Shown: positions 18,777 through 27,207, numbered from the stretch's first letter. The stretch: DNA of 58,819 nt from Rubellimicrobium roseum (GCF_006152145.1 NZ_VDFV01000020.1:1-58819), one strand, 5' to 3'. Notes: a model not told the origin generated them from the letters alone. Translations and numbers: made by a program.

Positions 18777-18826
18777 CCGGGCCGTCCCGGACGATGGTGC
18801 CAAGGAATGGGCGGGGCCGTCCCCGC
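18777..18826 (-). promoter_or_regulatory. Guanidine-II (mini-ykkC) riboswitch
   Basis: On the minus strand two perfect stems each close an ACGG tetraloop: GCGGGG-ACGG-CCCCGC (18826-18811) and CCGGG-ACGG-CCCGG (18790-18777). They are 20 bases apart. Twin GG-ACGR-CC hairpins are the defining consensus of the guanidine-II riboswitch, in which guanidinium stabilises a loop-loop contact and frees the ribosome binding site. The Shine-Dalgarno and start of gdx follow within 21 bases. Confidence 0.85.
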
Positions 18827-18896
18827 GCGGGACATATGGTCCGGTCCGGCCGGCGCGGCAAGAGGGTCCTTCCCTTCCGCCGCGACCTGCGCTAAG

Positions 18897-18947
18897 GGGG
18901 CCGCCTCGAAGCCGGGCCGCACACCCTTGGAGGGCGGCCCCTTTTTT
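18897..18947 (+). terminator. Terminator-like hairpin in the rplY leader
   Basis: Stem GGGGCCGCC (18897-18905) pairs with GGCGGCCCC (18933-18941), followed by a run of six T. It is a plausible intrinsic terminator on the plus strand only 17 bases before rplY. There is no plus-strand gene upstream after 17194, so it cannot simply end another gene; transcription attenuation of rplY is the likely meaning. Confidence 0.5.
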
Positions 18948-18963
18948 CATATTGGAGACTACC

Positions 18964-19578
18964 ATGGCTGGTGAGGTCATCGATCTCGTGGCCCAGGTCC
19001 GCGCGGGGACAGGCAAGGGGGCCGCCCGCGCCGCTCGCCGTGACGGCGCGGTTCCTGGGATCGTCTACGGCGGCGGGCAAGAGCCGCTTCCGATCAACCT
19101 CGAATTCAACGCGTTGATGAAGCGCCTGAAGGCCGGGCACTTCCTGTCGACCATGTTCAACCTCAAGGTCGAGGGTCAGGCCGACCAGCGCGTCGTCTGC
19201 CGCGGCGTCCAGCGCCACGTGGTCAAGGACCTGCCGACGCACGTCGACTTCCTGCGCATCTCGCCCACGACGCGGATCAACCTCCGCATCGACGTGGTGT
19301 TCGAGAACCACGCCGCCGCCCCCGGCATCAAGCGCGGCGGCACCCTCGTGGTCGTCCGCCCGCAGGTCGAGCTGGAAGTCACCGCCGGCGACATCCCCGA
19401 CCACATCACCGTGGACCTGACCGGCCGCCAGATCGGCGACGTCATCCACATCAACGACATCTCGCTCCCCGCCGGCGTCAAGCCGACCATCGAGCGGAAC
19501 TTCGTCGTCGCCAACATCTCGGCCCCCTCGGGCCTGCGCGCCTCCGACGCGGTGGACGAGCCCTCGGCCGAAGCCTGA
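18964..19578 (+). CDS. rplY: 50S ribosomal protein L25/general stress protein Ctc
   Basis: A 204-residue long-form L25 (Ctc/TL5 type). The N-terminal 5S-rRNA-binding domain is [33 protein letters not shown], and a C-terminal beta domain follows ([18 protein letters not shown]). It binds 5S rRNA in the large subunit. ATG 18964 is preceded by GGAG at 18953-18956. pth (20112) lies downstream after a minus-strand SMR gene; rplY and pth are commonly neighbours in bacteria, so the SMR gene looks like an insertion. Confidence 0.93.
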   Translation: MAGEVIDLVAQVRAGTGKGAARAARRDGAVPGIVYGGGQEPLPINLEFNALMKRLKAGHFLSTMFNLKVEGQADQRVVCRGVQRHVVKDLPTHVDFLRISPTTRINLRIDVVFENHAAAPGIKRGGTLVVVRPQVELEVTAGDIPDHITVDLTGRQIGDVIHINDISLPAGVKPTIERNFVVANISAPSGLRASDAVDEPSAEA

Positions 19579-19604
19579 GCGGATCGCACCTGACGTTCGA
19601 CCGG

Positions 19605-19628
19605 ACGGGGCCCTTCGGGGTCCCGTTT
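19605..19628 (+). terminator. Terminator of rplY
   Basis: ACGGGGCCC (19605-19613), TTCG loop, GGGTCCCGT (19618-19626) with one G-T pair, then TT. It is a compact UUCG-capped hairpin 26 bases after the rplY stop and should end that transcript before the minus-strand SMR gene. Confidence 0.6.
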
Positions 19629-19641
19629 GCGTTCGGGGCCC

Positions 19642-19983
19642 TCAATGCCCCACGGACTTGGAGAACAGGTTCACGACCAGCACCCCCGCGAGGATCAGCC
19701 CCATGCCGAACAGCGCCGGGCCGTCCAGCGCCTGCCCGTAGCGCAGCCAGGCCACGGCGGCGATCAGCACGATCCCCAGCCCCGACCAGATCGCATAGAC
19801 GATCCCCGTCGGGATGACCTGAAGCGCGAGCGACAGGAGCCAGAAGGCCACCGCATACCCCCCGATCGCCACCAAGCTGGGGACGAGCTTCGTGAAACTC
19901 GCCGAGCGGGCCAGCGCGGTCGTTGCCACCACCTCGGCCGCGATGGCCACGGCCAAGACGGCGTAGATCTCGATTCGGCCCAT
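19642..19983 (-). CDS. SMR-family multidrug/cation exporter (EmrE/QacE-like)
   Basis: A 113-residue four-helix SMR transporter. The essential Glu is in [18 protein letters not shown], and the EmrE-type motif [15 protein letters not shown] points to the quaternary-ammonium/drug branch rather than the guanidinium branch. [11 protein letters not shown] at 19983 is the natural start. Its leader shows no ACGR hairpins, unlike the gdx gene at 18756. It sits convergent to rplY and interrupts the rplY-pth neighbourhood. Confidence 0.85.
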   Translation of the reverse strand: MGRIEIYAVLAVAIAAEVVATTALARSASFTKLVPSLVAIGGYAVAFWLLSLALQVIPTGIVYAIWSGLGIVLIAAVAWLRYGQALDGPALFGMGLILAGVLVVNLFSKSVGH

Positions 19984-20111
19984 GGCGTACCTCCCTGTTC
20001 CCAAGTCGTGCCACGCCGCCCCGCCGCGCGCGGCGGCCTCCGCGACACGGCCGCGCCCGCCCGCGACCTCCCCCGTTCCCTTCGGAGGGCCCGCGCACTA
20101 CAACCCAAGCC

Positions 20112-20798
20112 ATGAAACTCTTCGTCGGCCTCGGCAACCCCGGCGCGAAGTACGCGCTCAACCGTCACAACATCGGCTTCATGGCCGTGGACCGCATCGC
20201 CGAGGCGCACGGCTTCGGCCCCTGGCGGTCGCGCTTCCAGGGCCAGACCTCCGAAGGCACGCTCGGCGGCGAGAAGGTCCTGCTCCTCAAGCCCCAGACC
20301 TACATGAACGAATCCGGTCGCTCGGTGGGCGAGGCGATGCGCTTCCTCAAGATCGCCCTGCCCGAGGTGACGGTCTTCCACGACGAGATCGACCTGCCTC
20401 CCGCCCGGCTCAAGGTCAAGACCGGGGGCGGCCATGCCGGGCACAACGGCCTGCGCTCGCTCCACGCCCATGTCGGCGACGCCTACCACCGCGTGCGGAT
20501 GGGCGTGGGCCATCCGGGCCACAAGGACGCGGTGCCGGGCTACGTGCTCCACGACTTCGCCAAGGCCGACCGCGAGGGGTGGCTGGAGGATCTGCTGCGG
20601 GGCGTCGAGGACGGCGCCGCCGCGCTGGCGCAGGGCGACGTCGCCACCTTCCAGAACAAGGTGGCCCTGCGCCTCAACCCGCCGCGCTCCTCCAGGCCCG
20701 CACCTGATGCCAAGGCTCCGGCCGCTTCCGCCGAGCCCCCGAAGACGACCTCGGACACCCGCAGCCCCCTCCAGAAGCTCGCCGACCGCTTCCGCTGA
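20112..20798 (+). CDS. pth: Peptidyl-tRNA hydrolase
   Basis: A 228-residue Pth1. The catalytic His lies in [11 protein letters not shown], and the substrate residues in [40 protein letters not shown] and GVGHP. It hydrolyses peptidyl-tRNA dropped from ribosomes. The C-terminal ~40 residues are a Pro/Ala-rich tail ([19 protein letters not shown]) beyond the usual length, ending LQKLADRFR. The frame is open upstream, but ATG 20112 yields the standard start [11 protein letters not shown]. Confidence 0.95.
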   Translation: MKLFVGLGNPGAKYALNRHNIGFMAVDRIAEAHGFGPWRSRFQGQTSEGTLGGEKVLLLKPQTYMNESGRSVGEAMRFLKIALPEVTVFHDEIDLPPARLKVKTGGGHAGHNGLRSLHAHVGDAYHRVRMGVGHPGHKDAVPGYVLHDFAKADREGWLEDLLRGVEDGAAALAQGDVATFQNKVALRLNPPRSSRPAPDAKAPAASAEPPKTTSDTRSPLQKLADRFR

Positions 20799-20868
20799 GG
20801 CGTCGCGCCTTGTCCGCCGGGCGACCCGACCCAATGTTCCGAAAGACCGCAACGCACCGGAGGACAGC

Positions 20869-21243
20869 ATGGACAAGGATCCCTCGCTCAACGTGCTGGG
20901 CGGCGCCCTCGCCCCCTGCTCGCGCGATCCTCTCACCGGCTTCTTCCGCAATGGCGCCTGCGACACGTGCCGCGAGGACCGCGGCTCGCACACCGTCTGC
21001 GCGGTGATGACGGCCGAGTTCCTCGCCTACTCGAAGTACGTGGGCAACGATCTCTCCACCCCGCGTCCCGAGTTCGGCTTTCCCGGCCTCAAGCCTGGCG
21101 ACTCCTGGTGCCTCTGCGCCGGCCGCTTCCTTCAGGCGCACGAGGAAGGATGCGCCCCCCGCGTGCACCTGGAGGCCACGCACCGCCGCGCGCTCGAGAT
21201 CGTGCCGCTGGAGATCCTGCGCGCCCAGGCCGCCGAGAGCTGA
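20869..21243 (+). CDS. DUF2237 family protein
   Basis: A 124-residue protein with the family pattern SLNVLGGALAPCSRDPLTGF near the start, a cysteine pair ACDTCREDRGSHTVCAVMT, and GLKPGDSWCLCAGRFLQA. The family is widespread and of unknown function, with conserved cysteines suggesting metal or redox chemistry. A GGAGGACAGC stretch precedes ATG 20869. It follows pth by 70 bases and may share its transcript. It ends 3 bases before the stop of the convergent LuxR-type regulator. Confidence 0.85.
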   Translation: MDKDPSLNVLGGALAPCSRDPLTGFFRNGACDTCREDRGSHTVCAVMTAEFLAYSKYVGNDLSTPRPEFGFPGLKPGDSWCLCAGRFLQAHEEGCAPRVHLEATHRRALEIVPLEILRAQAAES

Positions 21244-21246
21244 GCC

Positions 21247-21753
21247 TCAGGCCTTGACCGGCACGCGGCTCTTCTCCAGGGGCCCGTCCATCAGGTCCTC
21301 GATGAACAGCGACAGAAGCTGAGGCCGGCCCGACACGCCCGCCTTGCGGTAGATCGCGGCCGTCTGCGCCTTCACGGTCCCTTCGCTCGTCTGCCGCATC
21401 TTCGCGATCTCGGGCGTCGACATCCCCTTGATGGCGAACAGGGCCACGTCCCTTTCGGCGGGCGTCAGACCCCAGGCGGCGAACCGCTCCTCCAGCAGGT
21501 CCATGAAGGCCCCCGAGGCCGCGCGCAGCCGCGCCTCGGCCTCGCGGGTGCGGATCAGGCTGCGGCGCAGCGCGACGCCGCCCAGCACCGTGCCCAGGAT
21601 CAGCCCCAGCGCGGCGCCGATCTCGGTCAGCTCATACACCACCCAGGCCACAGGAGCCACGCCGAGCACCGAGAAGACGATGTTGGCGATGAAGAGCACC
21701 GCCGACACCGCCTGCACCGCAAGGATGGCGACGATCACGCCCGTCCGATTCAC
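21247..21753 (-). CDS. Membrane-anchored LuxR-type HTH regulator
   Basis: A 168-residue protein with two N-terminal transmembrane segments (about residues 5-28 and 33-62) and a cytoplasmic LuxR/GerE helix-turn-helix: LTPAERDVALFAIKGMSTPEIAKMRQTSEGTVKAQ. Membrane-bound LuxR-type proteins of this size usually respond to envelope or membrane signals. The adjacent, same-strand genes downstream (21795 and beyond are upstream on this strand) encode two secreted acidic proteins, which could be targets, but no link is shown. Confidence 0.85.
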   Translation of the reverse strand: MNRTGVIVAILAVQAVSAVLFIANIVFSVLGVAPVAWVVYELTEIGAALGLILGTVLGGVALRRSLIRTREAEARLRAASGAFMDLLEERFAAWGLTPAERDVALFAIKGMSTPEIAKMRQTSEGTVKAQTAAIYRKAGVSGRPQLLSLFIEDLMDGPLEKSRVPVKA

Positions 21754-21794
21754 AAAGGTCCCTCCCCCGAAGCCTCTATGTAGGGGAAAGCGTC

Positions 21795-22550
21795 TCAGTC
21801 GTCACCGTCATCGCTGTCGTCGTCGTCATCTCCGCCCCGACCGCGCCCTTGGCCGCCGCCATTGTCGTCATCGTCGTCCGACCCGGACCCGCCATTCCCG
21901 CGCGGGTCGTCGCCGCCCCGGCCGCGCCCGCGCCCCTGGCCGCCATCATCATCGTCATCGTCGTCGGCTCCGGAGCCGTTGCCATTACCGTTGCCGTTGC
22001 CATTACCGTTGCCGCGGCCCGGGCCGTCGTCAGAATCGTCGCCGCCCCGACCGCGTCCCCGCCCCTGGCCGCCATCGTCCTCATCCTCATCGTCGTCGGC
22101 ACCGGAGCCATCGCCCGATCCGCTGCCCGCATCATCCGAGTCGTCGTCCGAGGCATCGTCGCCACCCCGGCCGCGCCCGCGCCCTTGGCCGTCGCCCTCA
22201 TCGTCACCCGCGACCACCGCGCCACCGCCCGCTGTCCCGTTTCGGCCCTCGTCATCGTCCTCCTCGACGGGGTCGAAGATCCGAGGCACGGCGCTGCCGT
22301 CCCGCCGCTCGATGTAGTCGCGCAGGATCTCGCCCGTGCCGGGATTGAAGACGATCTCCCGCCGCTCCTGCGGATTTTCGGCCACCACGCGGATTCGGCC
22401 CAGCAGGGTCCGCGTGACCGTGAACTCCTCGTAGCCCTGCGCCCGGAGCTGCTCCACCACGCTGTCGGCAGCCGACTGCGCCAGCGCCGCGCCCGCCCCC
22501 AGCACCAGCGCCGCCGCCAGGAGCCGTCCGCGCCAAGATCCCATTCCCAT
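21795..22550 (-). CDS. Secreted PepSY-like protein with Asp/Gly/Arg-rich repeat tail
   Basis: A 251-residue protein. A signal peptide (RLLAAALVLGAGAALAQS) is followed by an ~80-residue folded part, VVEQLRAQGYEEFTVTRTLL and RREIVFNPGTGEILRDYIE, similar in pattern to PepSY-type domains. The rest is low complexity. It holds four copies of a GQGRGRG(RG)GDD unit separated by Asp runs, plus a (GN)n stretch. The tail is strongly acidic with regularly placed RGRGRGG islands. The start at 22550 is picked from the signal peptide. The next gene upstream is a paralogue. Function unknown; ion or matrix binding outside the cell is possible. Confidence 0.7.
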   Translation of the reverse strand: MGMGSWRGRLLAAALVLGAGAALAQSAADSVVEQLRAQGYEEFTVTRTLLGRIRVVAENPQERREIVFNPGTGEILRDYIERRDGSAVPRIFDPVEEDDDEGRNGTAGGGAVVAGDDEGDGQGRGRGRGGDDASDDDSDDAGSGSGDGSGADDDEDEDDGGQGRGRGRGGDDSDDGPGRGNGNGNGNGNGNGSGADDDDDDDGGQGRGRGRGGDDPRGNGGSGSDDDDDNGGGQGRGRGGDDDDDSDDGDD

Positions 22551-22625
22551 CCCCCTCTCCGGCCCAAGGCCCCCGCATCGCTCGGATGCGGAGGCCGGGT
22601 CCCGTGTCACGCCGGACGTCGGCGC

Positions 22626-23342
22626 TCAGTCGTCGCTGTCGTCATCGCCGCCGCGGCCCCGGCCACGCCCGCGCCCGCGGTTGTCGTCCTCGTCATCGTC
22701 GTCCCGGTCGCTCCGGTCGTCGTCGTCGTCGTCGTCGTCGCGACCACCGCGGTCATCGTCATCATCGTCACCGCCGCGGCCCGGATTGTCATCGTCGTCG
22801 CGGTCGTCGTCGTTGCCGTGGCCCCGGTCGTCATCCTCGTCGTCGTCGCGGTCCCGGTCCCCGCCGTTGTCGTCCTCGTCATCCTCGTCCACGCGCCCGT
22901 CACCGTCGTCGTCCACGCCGTTGCGGTCATCGACGTCGTGGTCGCGATCCGGGTTGTCGTCCTCGTCGGCCTCGTCCACCAGCCCGTCGCCGTCATCGTC
23001 CCGGCCGTTGCGATCGTCCCTGCCGTCCCCGCGCGACCCGCTGCGCACGAAGTCCTCGTCCTCGCGGTCGATCTCCACGCCGGGGGCGGTATCGTCGTCG
23101 CCGTCGACCCGCTCGACCTCGCGGCTCAGGACCTGGCCGGTCGCCCGGTCATAGACGTATTCGAGCTTGGTGTCGCCCTGGATCGCCTCGACCTTCATCT
23201 GGGTCGGGCCTTCCTTGACCTCGATGCGGGTGTAGCCCTGGGCCTGAAGGCCCGCAATCACCTCCTCGGCGGCCGACTGCGCCAGCGCGGCGCCGGTGCT
23301 CAGGGCCATGACGGCCGTGGTGGCCAGGAACATGCGCGTCAT
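22626..23342 (-). CDS. Secreted PepSY-like protein with Asp-rich, EF-hand-like tail
   Basis: A 238-residue paralogue of the preceding gene. Signal peptide MTRMFLATTAVMALSTGAALAQS; then EEVIAGLQAQGYTRIEVKEG and KLEYVYDRATGQVLSREVE, the same PepSY-like unit. The tail contains at least two EF-hand-like or thrombospondin-3-like repeats (NGRDDDGDGLVDEADEDD and NGVDDDGDGRVDEDDEDD) and long Asp runs, ending [17 protein letters not shown]. DxDxDG loops suggest Ca2+ binding. The 75-base gap to the downstream paralogue suggests an operon. Its GC- and repeat-rich DNA could be assembly-prone. Confidence 0.7.
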   Translation of the reverse strand: MTRMFLATTAVMALSTGAALAQSAAEEVIAGLQAQGYTRIEVKEGPTQMKVEAIQGDTKLEYVYDRATGQVLSREVERVDGDDDTAPGVEIDREDEDFVRSGSRGDGRDDRNGRDDDGDGLVDEADEDDNPDRDHDVDDRNGVDDDGDGRVDEDDEDDNGGDRDRDDDEDDDRGHGNDDDRDDDDNPGRGGDDDDDDRGGRDDDDDDDDRSDRDDDDEDDNRGRGRGRGRGGDDDSDD

Positions 23343-23613
23343 CTCGAACCTCCGGTTTGGCAGGGCAGTCTGCGCCTGCGGCTGCCCCGACCATGCACGC
23401 CGCGCTCCACCGATCCATACTCCGCCTGCATAGCGCGCCCCAACCGAACGCAGTAACATGGGTTATGGCGGAAAGTTTAAGGGCGGTTTGGCCCGCCCGC
23501 CAATCCGGACGCCACCCCGTCACCACACCTCTGCCCCATTGTCACCCCAAAGAGACGGGCCCGGAGGTGTCCCTCCGGGCCCCGGCCCGTCGCACGACTC
23601 GCGGTCCCCCGCC

Positions 23614-24840
23614 CTAGGTGCGGACTTCGACGCCCAGGTGCTTGGCCACCGTGAAGATGTCCTTGTCGCCCCGCCCGCACATGTTCATCACGATCAGGTG
23701 GTCCTTGGGCAGCGTCGGCGCGATCTTCATGACATGCGCGAGCGCGTGGCTCGGCTCCAGCGCCGGAATGATCCCCTCCATCGCGCAGCAGAGCTGGAAC
23801 GCCTCCAAGGCCTCCTTGTCGGTGATCGCCACGTACTCGGCCCGCCCGATGTCATGCAGCCAAGCGTGTTCCGGCCCGATCCCCGGATAGTCGAGCCCCG
23901 CCGAGATCGAGTAGCCTTCCAGGATCTGCCCGTCCTCGTCCTGCAGCAGGTAGGTCTTGTTCCCGTGCAGCACCCCCGGCCGCCCGCCGGTCAGCGAGGC
24001 GCAATGCTCCATCTTCTCGTCCACGCCCTTGCCGCCGGCCTCCACGCCGATGATCCGGACCGTGGGATCGTCCAGGAACGGATAGAACAGCCCCATGGCG
24101 TTCGAGCCGCCACCGATGGCCGCGATGATGGTGTCCGGCAGCCGCCCCTCGGCCTCCATCATCTGCGCCTTGGCCTCCTTGCCGATGATCGACTGGAAGT
24201 CGCGCACCATCGCCGGATAGGGATGCGGCCCCGCCACCGTGCCGATGCAGTAGAAGGTGTCGCGCACGTTGGTCACCCAGTCCCGCAGCGCGTCGTTCAT
24301 CGCATCCTTGAGCGTGCCGCGCCCCGAGGTCACCGGCACGACCGTCGCGCCCAGCAGCCGCATCCGGAACACGTTCGGCGCCTGCCGCTCCACGTCGTGC
24401 GCGCCCATGTAAACGATGCACTGGAGCCCGAACTTCGCGCAGACCGTGGCGGTCGCCACCCCATGCTGCCCCGCCCCGGTCTCGGCGATGATGCGCGTCT
24501 TGCCCATGCGGCGGGCGAGCAGGATCTGCCCCAGCACGTTGTTGATCTTGTGCGCGCCCGTGTGATTCAACTCGTCGCGCTTGAGGTAGATCTTCGCCCC
24601 GCCGAGGTGCTCGGTCAGCCGCGGCGCGTAATAGAGCGGCGAGGGCCGCCCCACGTAATGAGTCCAGAGATCGTCCATCTCGGCCCAGAAGGACGCATCC
24701 GTCTTGGCCCTCTCGTACTCCGCCTCCAAGTCGAGGATCAGAGGCATCAGAGTCTCCGAGACGAAGCGCCCCCCGAACTCCCCGAAGCGGCCGCGCTCGT
24801 CCGGCCCGGTCATGTAGCTGTTCTGTCGCGTATCCGGCAT
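23614..24840 (-). CDS. trpB: Tryptophan synthase beta chain
   Basis: A 408-residue PLP enzyme joining indole and serine. The PLP-lysine is in [16 protein letters not shown], the catalytic Glu in [16 protein letters not shown], and the glycine-rich phosphate loop in [12 protein letters not shown]. It acts with TrpA, encoded at 9362. trpF lies upstream on the same strand, but a plus-strand gene (25007-25606) intervenes, so trpB probably has its own promoter in 24841-24950. Confidence 0.96.
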   Translation of the reverse strand: MPDTRQNSYMTGPDERGRFGEFGGRFVSETLMPLILDLEAEYERAKTDASFWAEMDDLWTHYVGRPSPLYYAPRLTEHLGGAKIYLKRDELNHTGAHKINNVLGQILLARRMGKTRIIAETGAGQHGVATATVCAKFGLQCIVYMGAHDVERQAPNVFRMRLLGATVVPVTSGRGTLKDAMNDALRDWVTNVRDTFYCIGTVAGPHPYPAMVRDFQSIIGKEAKAQMMEAEGRLPDTIIAAIGGGSNAMGLFYPFLDDPTVRIIGVEAGGKGVDEKMEHCASLTGGRPGVLHGNKTYLLQDEDGQILEGYSISAGLDYPGIGPEHAWLHDIGRAEYVAITDKEALEAFQLCCAMEGIIPALEPSHALAHVMKIAPTLPKDHLIVMNMCGRGDKDIFTVAKHLGVEVRT

Positions 24841-24948
24841 CGCGCGCCCTCCCCTCGTGTCCGGGCGTGTCTAGCGCGATCCGAGGTGCGGCGGAACCCA
24901 TGGTCCGTCGGTTCCGCCACAGGCCGATTGAAAGGGCAATGTCGGCAC

Positions 24949-24976
24949 TTGACTCAACCCATGGGTGATCTAATGG
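24949..24976 (+). promoter_or_regulatory. Sigma-70-like promoter of the unknown membrane gene
   Basis: TTGACT (24949-24954), 16-base spacer, TAATGG (24971-24976), 30 bases before ATG 25007. The -35 is near-consensus and stands out from the GC-rich surroundings. It reads away from trpB. Confidence 0.5.
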
Positions 24977-25006
24977 AACCTTGTAAGCGCATGATGAGAG
25001 CGCCGA

Positions 25007-25606
25007 ATGACTGGCCCTTCGAACAGACCCGTTGCCCGCCTTCTCCTCCCCTGTCTCACGGCCCTTCTCCTGATCTCCGCTCTCCTGTCGGCTGGTCCGG
25101 TCCCGGCGATGGTCCCCGGAGCGCCCACGTCCAGCGGAGAAGCCGTCATGGCAGGCGCGCAGCCCGACGCCGCCCTGTCTGATCTCGGGATGGGGCTGCC
25201 TTCGGCCGCGGGCACTCCGTTCGCGCCAACCGAACGTGCGATCCCATATCGGCGTCTGGACGGCATCGCGGCGACACTACCAATGGTCGTGCCGACTGCC
25301 GAAGGTCCGCCGACCGCCCAAGGACGTCCATCCCTGATCCCGGATGGTTCCCTGCCGCTGCCCAAGCCGCTGAATCCGCTCGCCCGGTGGCTCCTGATCG
25401 GTGGGAGCCTGGTCCTTCTGTCACTCCTTCTGTGGCTGGTCTTGGCGCTGCGTCGCCGGCACCAGGCCCGCGCCGAAATCCGCAAGAGGCTGCGCCGAAG
25501 CAGGATCCGCCAAGATCGCCGGAGCAGATCGACGCTGCCTCTTCGCCGCACGTTTCCCAATGCCGAGCCGATGCCGGGGACCGCGGATCTCCGGGAAGCC
25601 GCCTAG
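25007..25606 (+). CDS. Unknown exported membrane protein between trpF and trpB
   Basis: A 199-residue protein with an N-terminal signal-like hydrophobic segment (LLLPCLTALLLISALLSAG), a ~100-residue Pro/Ala/Gly-rich low-complexity region, one transmembrane helix (WLLIGGSLVLLSLLLWLVLAL) and a very basic cytoplasmic tail rich in Arg. I recognise no family. It has its own promoter-like sequence and opposite orientation to the flanking trp genes, so it looks like an insertion into a trpF-trpB unit. Coding status is supported by the well-formed signal and membrane segments, not by homology. Confidence 0.5.
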   Translation: MTGPSNRPVARLLLPCLTALLLISALLSAGPVPAMVPGAPTSSGEAVMAGAQPDAALSDLGMGLPSAAGTPFAPTERAIPYRRLDGIAATLPMVVPTAEGPPTAQGRPSLIPDGSLPLPKPLNPLARWLLIGGSLVLLSLLLWLVLALRRRHQARAEIRKRLRRSRIRQDRRSRSTLPLRRTFPNAEPMPGTADLREAA

Positions 25607-25711
25607 GCCATGCGGCCGTCAGACCGAGCAGGATCGGGCGCCCTTGGGCCACCCCCAGAGACGGCGGGCAAGACGAGCTAGTCCGTAGCCCTTTCGGCTA
25701 AGGGGCTGCCG

Positions 25712-25747
25712 GCCGGCCTTGGCCAGTCCCCTACTCCCAAGGCCGGC
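25712..25747. terminator. Perfect 11-bp hairpin between the unknown gene and trpF
   Basis: GCCGGCCTTGG (25712-25722) pairs perfectly with CCAAGGCCGGC (25737-25747) around a 14-base loop. It lies between two convergent genes and could act in both directions, though neither side has a clear T-tract. Confidence 0.45.
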
Positions 25748-25755
25748 GTCCTCCC

Positions 25756-26463
25756 TCAGGAATGACCGCTCCCTGCCGCCTTCACGAAGGCGCGCACGAG
25801 CCCCGCGTCCTTCACCCCCGGCGCGCTCTCGACGCCCGAGGAGACGTCCACCTGCCGCGCGCCGCTCGCGGCCAGCGCCTGGGCCACGTTGTCAGGCCGG
25901 AGCCCCCCGGCCAGCATCCACGGCACGCCCCAGCGCGCCCCGGCGACCAGCCCCCAGTCGAAGGCCACCCCGTTGCCTCCGGGCAGCGGCGCCCGCGCCG
26001 GCGCCTTGGCGTCGAGGAGAAGCTGGTCCGCCGCCCCCTCGTAGCCTCGCGCCCGCTCCACGTCCTCCGGCCCGGCGATGCCCACGGCCTTCATCACCGG
26101 CAGGCCCCAGCGCTCGCGCACCTCGCGCACCCGCTCCGGGGTCTCGCGGCCATGGAGCTGCACCATGTCCAGCGGCACGCGGTCGATCACCGCCTCCAGT
26201 TCCTCGTCGGTGGCGTCCACGAACAGCCCGACCTTGGCCAGCCCGACCGGAGCCGCCCAGGCGATCTCGCGCGCCGCATCGATGCCCAAGGCGCGCGGCG
26301 AGGGCGGAAAGAACACGAGCCCCACATAGCCCGCCCCGGCCTCGGCCGCGGACTCGACCTGCGCGGGGGTGGTCAGCCCACAGACCTTGACCCGCACCGG
26401 GCCGCCAGCCCGCCCGGCCGCCCGCGAACCCGCGGCCTCCGGCCCGGTGACGCGAAAGGCCAT
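25756..26463 (-). CDS. trpF: Phosphoribosylanthranilate isomerase
   Basis: A TIM-barrel enzyme of tryptophan synthesis. VKVCGLTTPAQVESAAEAGA carries the catalytic Cys, VGLVFFPPSPR follows, the general-acid Asp lies in GLFVDATDEEL, and the phosphate loop includes WMLAGGLRPDNVAQAL and DVSSGVESAPGVKD. ATG 26463 gives 235 residues and overlaps the lapA stop (ATGA), implying translational coupling. The first ~23 residues (MAFRVTGPEAAGS) exceed the usual TrpF start, so initiation just before VRVKVCGL is an alternative. Confidence 0.92.
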   Translation of the reverse strand: MAFRVTGPEAAGSRAAGRAGGPVRVKVCGLTTPAQVESAAEAGAGYVGLVFFPPSPRALGIDAAREIAWAAPVGLAKVGLFVDATDEELEAVIDRVPLDMVQLHGRETPERVREVRERWGLPVMKAVGIAGPEDVERARGYEGAADQLLLDAKAPARAPLPGGNGVAFDWGLVAGARWGVPWMLAGGLRPDNVAQALAASGARQVDVSSGVESAPGVKDAGLVRAFVKAAGSGHS

Positions 26464-26828
26464 CAGGCCCGCCGGGCCGGGACGACCGGCGCCTCGATGG
26501 CGGCCAGCACCCCATCCTTGGGCGCGGCGGCCTCGCGCTGGCGCGCGACCTCGCGGCGCAGCCGCTCCAGCTCGCGCTGCGTCGCGCGCAGCTGCGCCCG
26601 CTCGGGGATCTCGCGGATCCATTCCCAGATGAAGCCGATGAACAGGCCCAGCGCCACGCCCGCCAGGATCACCAGGAACTGCGGAAGCTGCAGGTCCGGC
26701 GCCACCCCCAGCCAGTCGCTGAGCGCCTCGGGCAGCACACGGAGCCGCACGATGTCGCGGTTGGCGAGCCCCATGGTCACGAGGGCGATGGCGACGATCG
26801 CCCAGAAGGCGGTCTTGAGCAGTCTCAT
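26463..26828 (-). CDS. lapA: LapA (DUF1049) domain membrane protein
   Basis: A 121-residue inner membrane protein with two transmembrane helices (RLLKTAFWAIVAIALVTMG and FLVILAGVALGLFIGFIWEW) and a charged C-terminal coiled-coil-like tail (LRATQRELERLRREVARQRE). LapA-type proteins work with LapB in controlling lipopolysaccharide synthesis in enteric bacteria. The location between ihfB and trpF is a conserved alphaproteobacterial arrangement. Its stop overlaps the trpF ATG. Confidence 0.88.
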   Translation of the reverse strand: MRLLKTAFWAIVAIALVTMGLANRDIVRLRVLPEALSDWLGVAPDLQLPQFLVILAGVALGLFIGFIWEWIREIPERAQLRATQRELERLRREVARQREAAAPKDGVLAAIEAPVVPARRA

Positions 26829-26895
26829 GCAGCGGGCTCCCGGCTCTGGCGGCCGACCTATAGCGCCGGCCCTGCCCCATCCGCAACGGGGCGCG

Positions 26896-27207
26896 TCAGT
26901 CCTCGCCGTTCTCGTCGATGCCGATGCCCTGGCCGTTCAGCCTCTCGCGCAGCAGCTTGCCGGTCTTGAAGAAGGGAACGTGCTTCTCGGTGACCTCAAC
27001 CGACTCGCCGGTCCGGGGGTTGCGACCCGTGCGCCCGTCGCGCTTCTTGACGGAGAAGGCGCCGAAGCCCCGCAGCTCCACCCGGTTGCCCTGCGCCATG
27101 GCCTCGACGATCCGGTCGAAGATCACGTTCACGATCTTCTCCACATCCTTCTGGTACAGATGCGGGTTCTCTTCCGCGATCTTCTGGATCAGTTCGGACC
27201 GGATCAT
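26896..27207 (-). CDS. ihfB: Integration host factor subunit beta
   Basis: A 103-residue HU/IHF-family protein. The N-terminus [20 protein letters not shown] is typical of IHF-beta, and the DNA-binding arm [20 protein letters not shown] with its Pro-containing tip is intact. IHF bends DNA sharply at specific sites in recombination, replication and transcription. It lies downstream of rpsA on the same strand, as in many proteobacteria, but here a plus-strand peroxidase gene separates them. Confidence 0.93.
   Translation of the reverse strand: MIRSELIQKIAEENPHLYQKDVEKIVNVIFDRIVEAMAQGNRVELRGFGAFSVKKRDGRTGRNPRTGESVEVTEKHVPFFKTGKLLRERLNGQGIGIDENGED

Noticed and set aside
19984-20060. Possible second guanidine riboswitch before the SMR gene at 19983
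   Set aside because: No ACGR tetraloop hairpins are present, and the protein has the EmrE-type signature.
21795-22626. Asp/Gly tails as RTX-type nonapeptide repeats
   Set aside because: The GGxGxDxUx spacing of RTX repeats is not kept; the units are RGRGRGG-DD blocks instead.
22681-23200. Long Ser/Arg/Val-rich frames on the plus strand opposite the acidic proteins
   Set aside because: They are antisense shadows of GAC/GAT-rich coding repeats.
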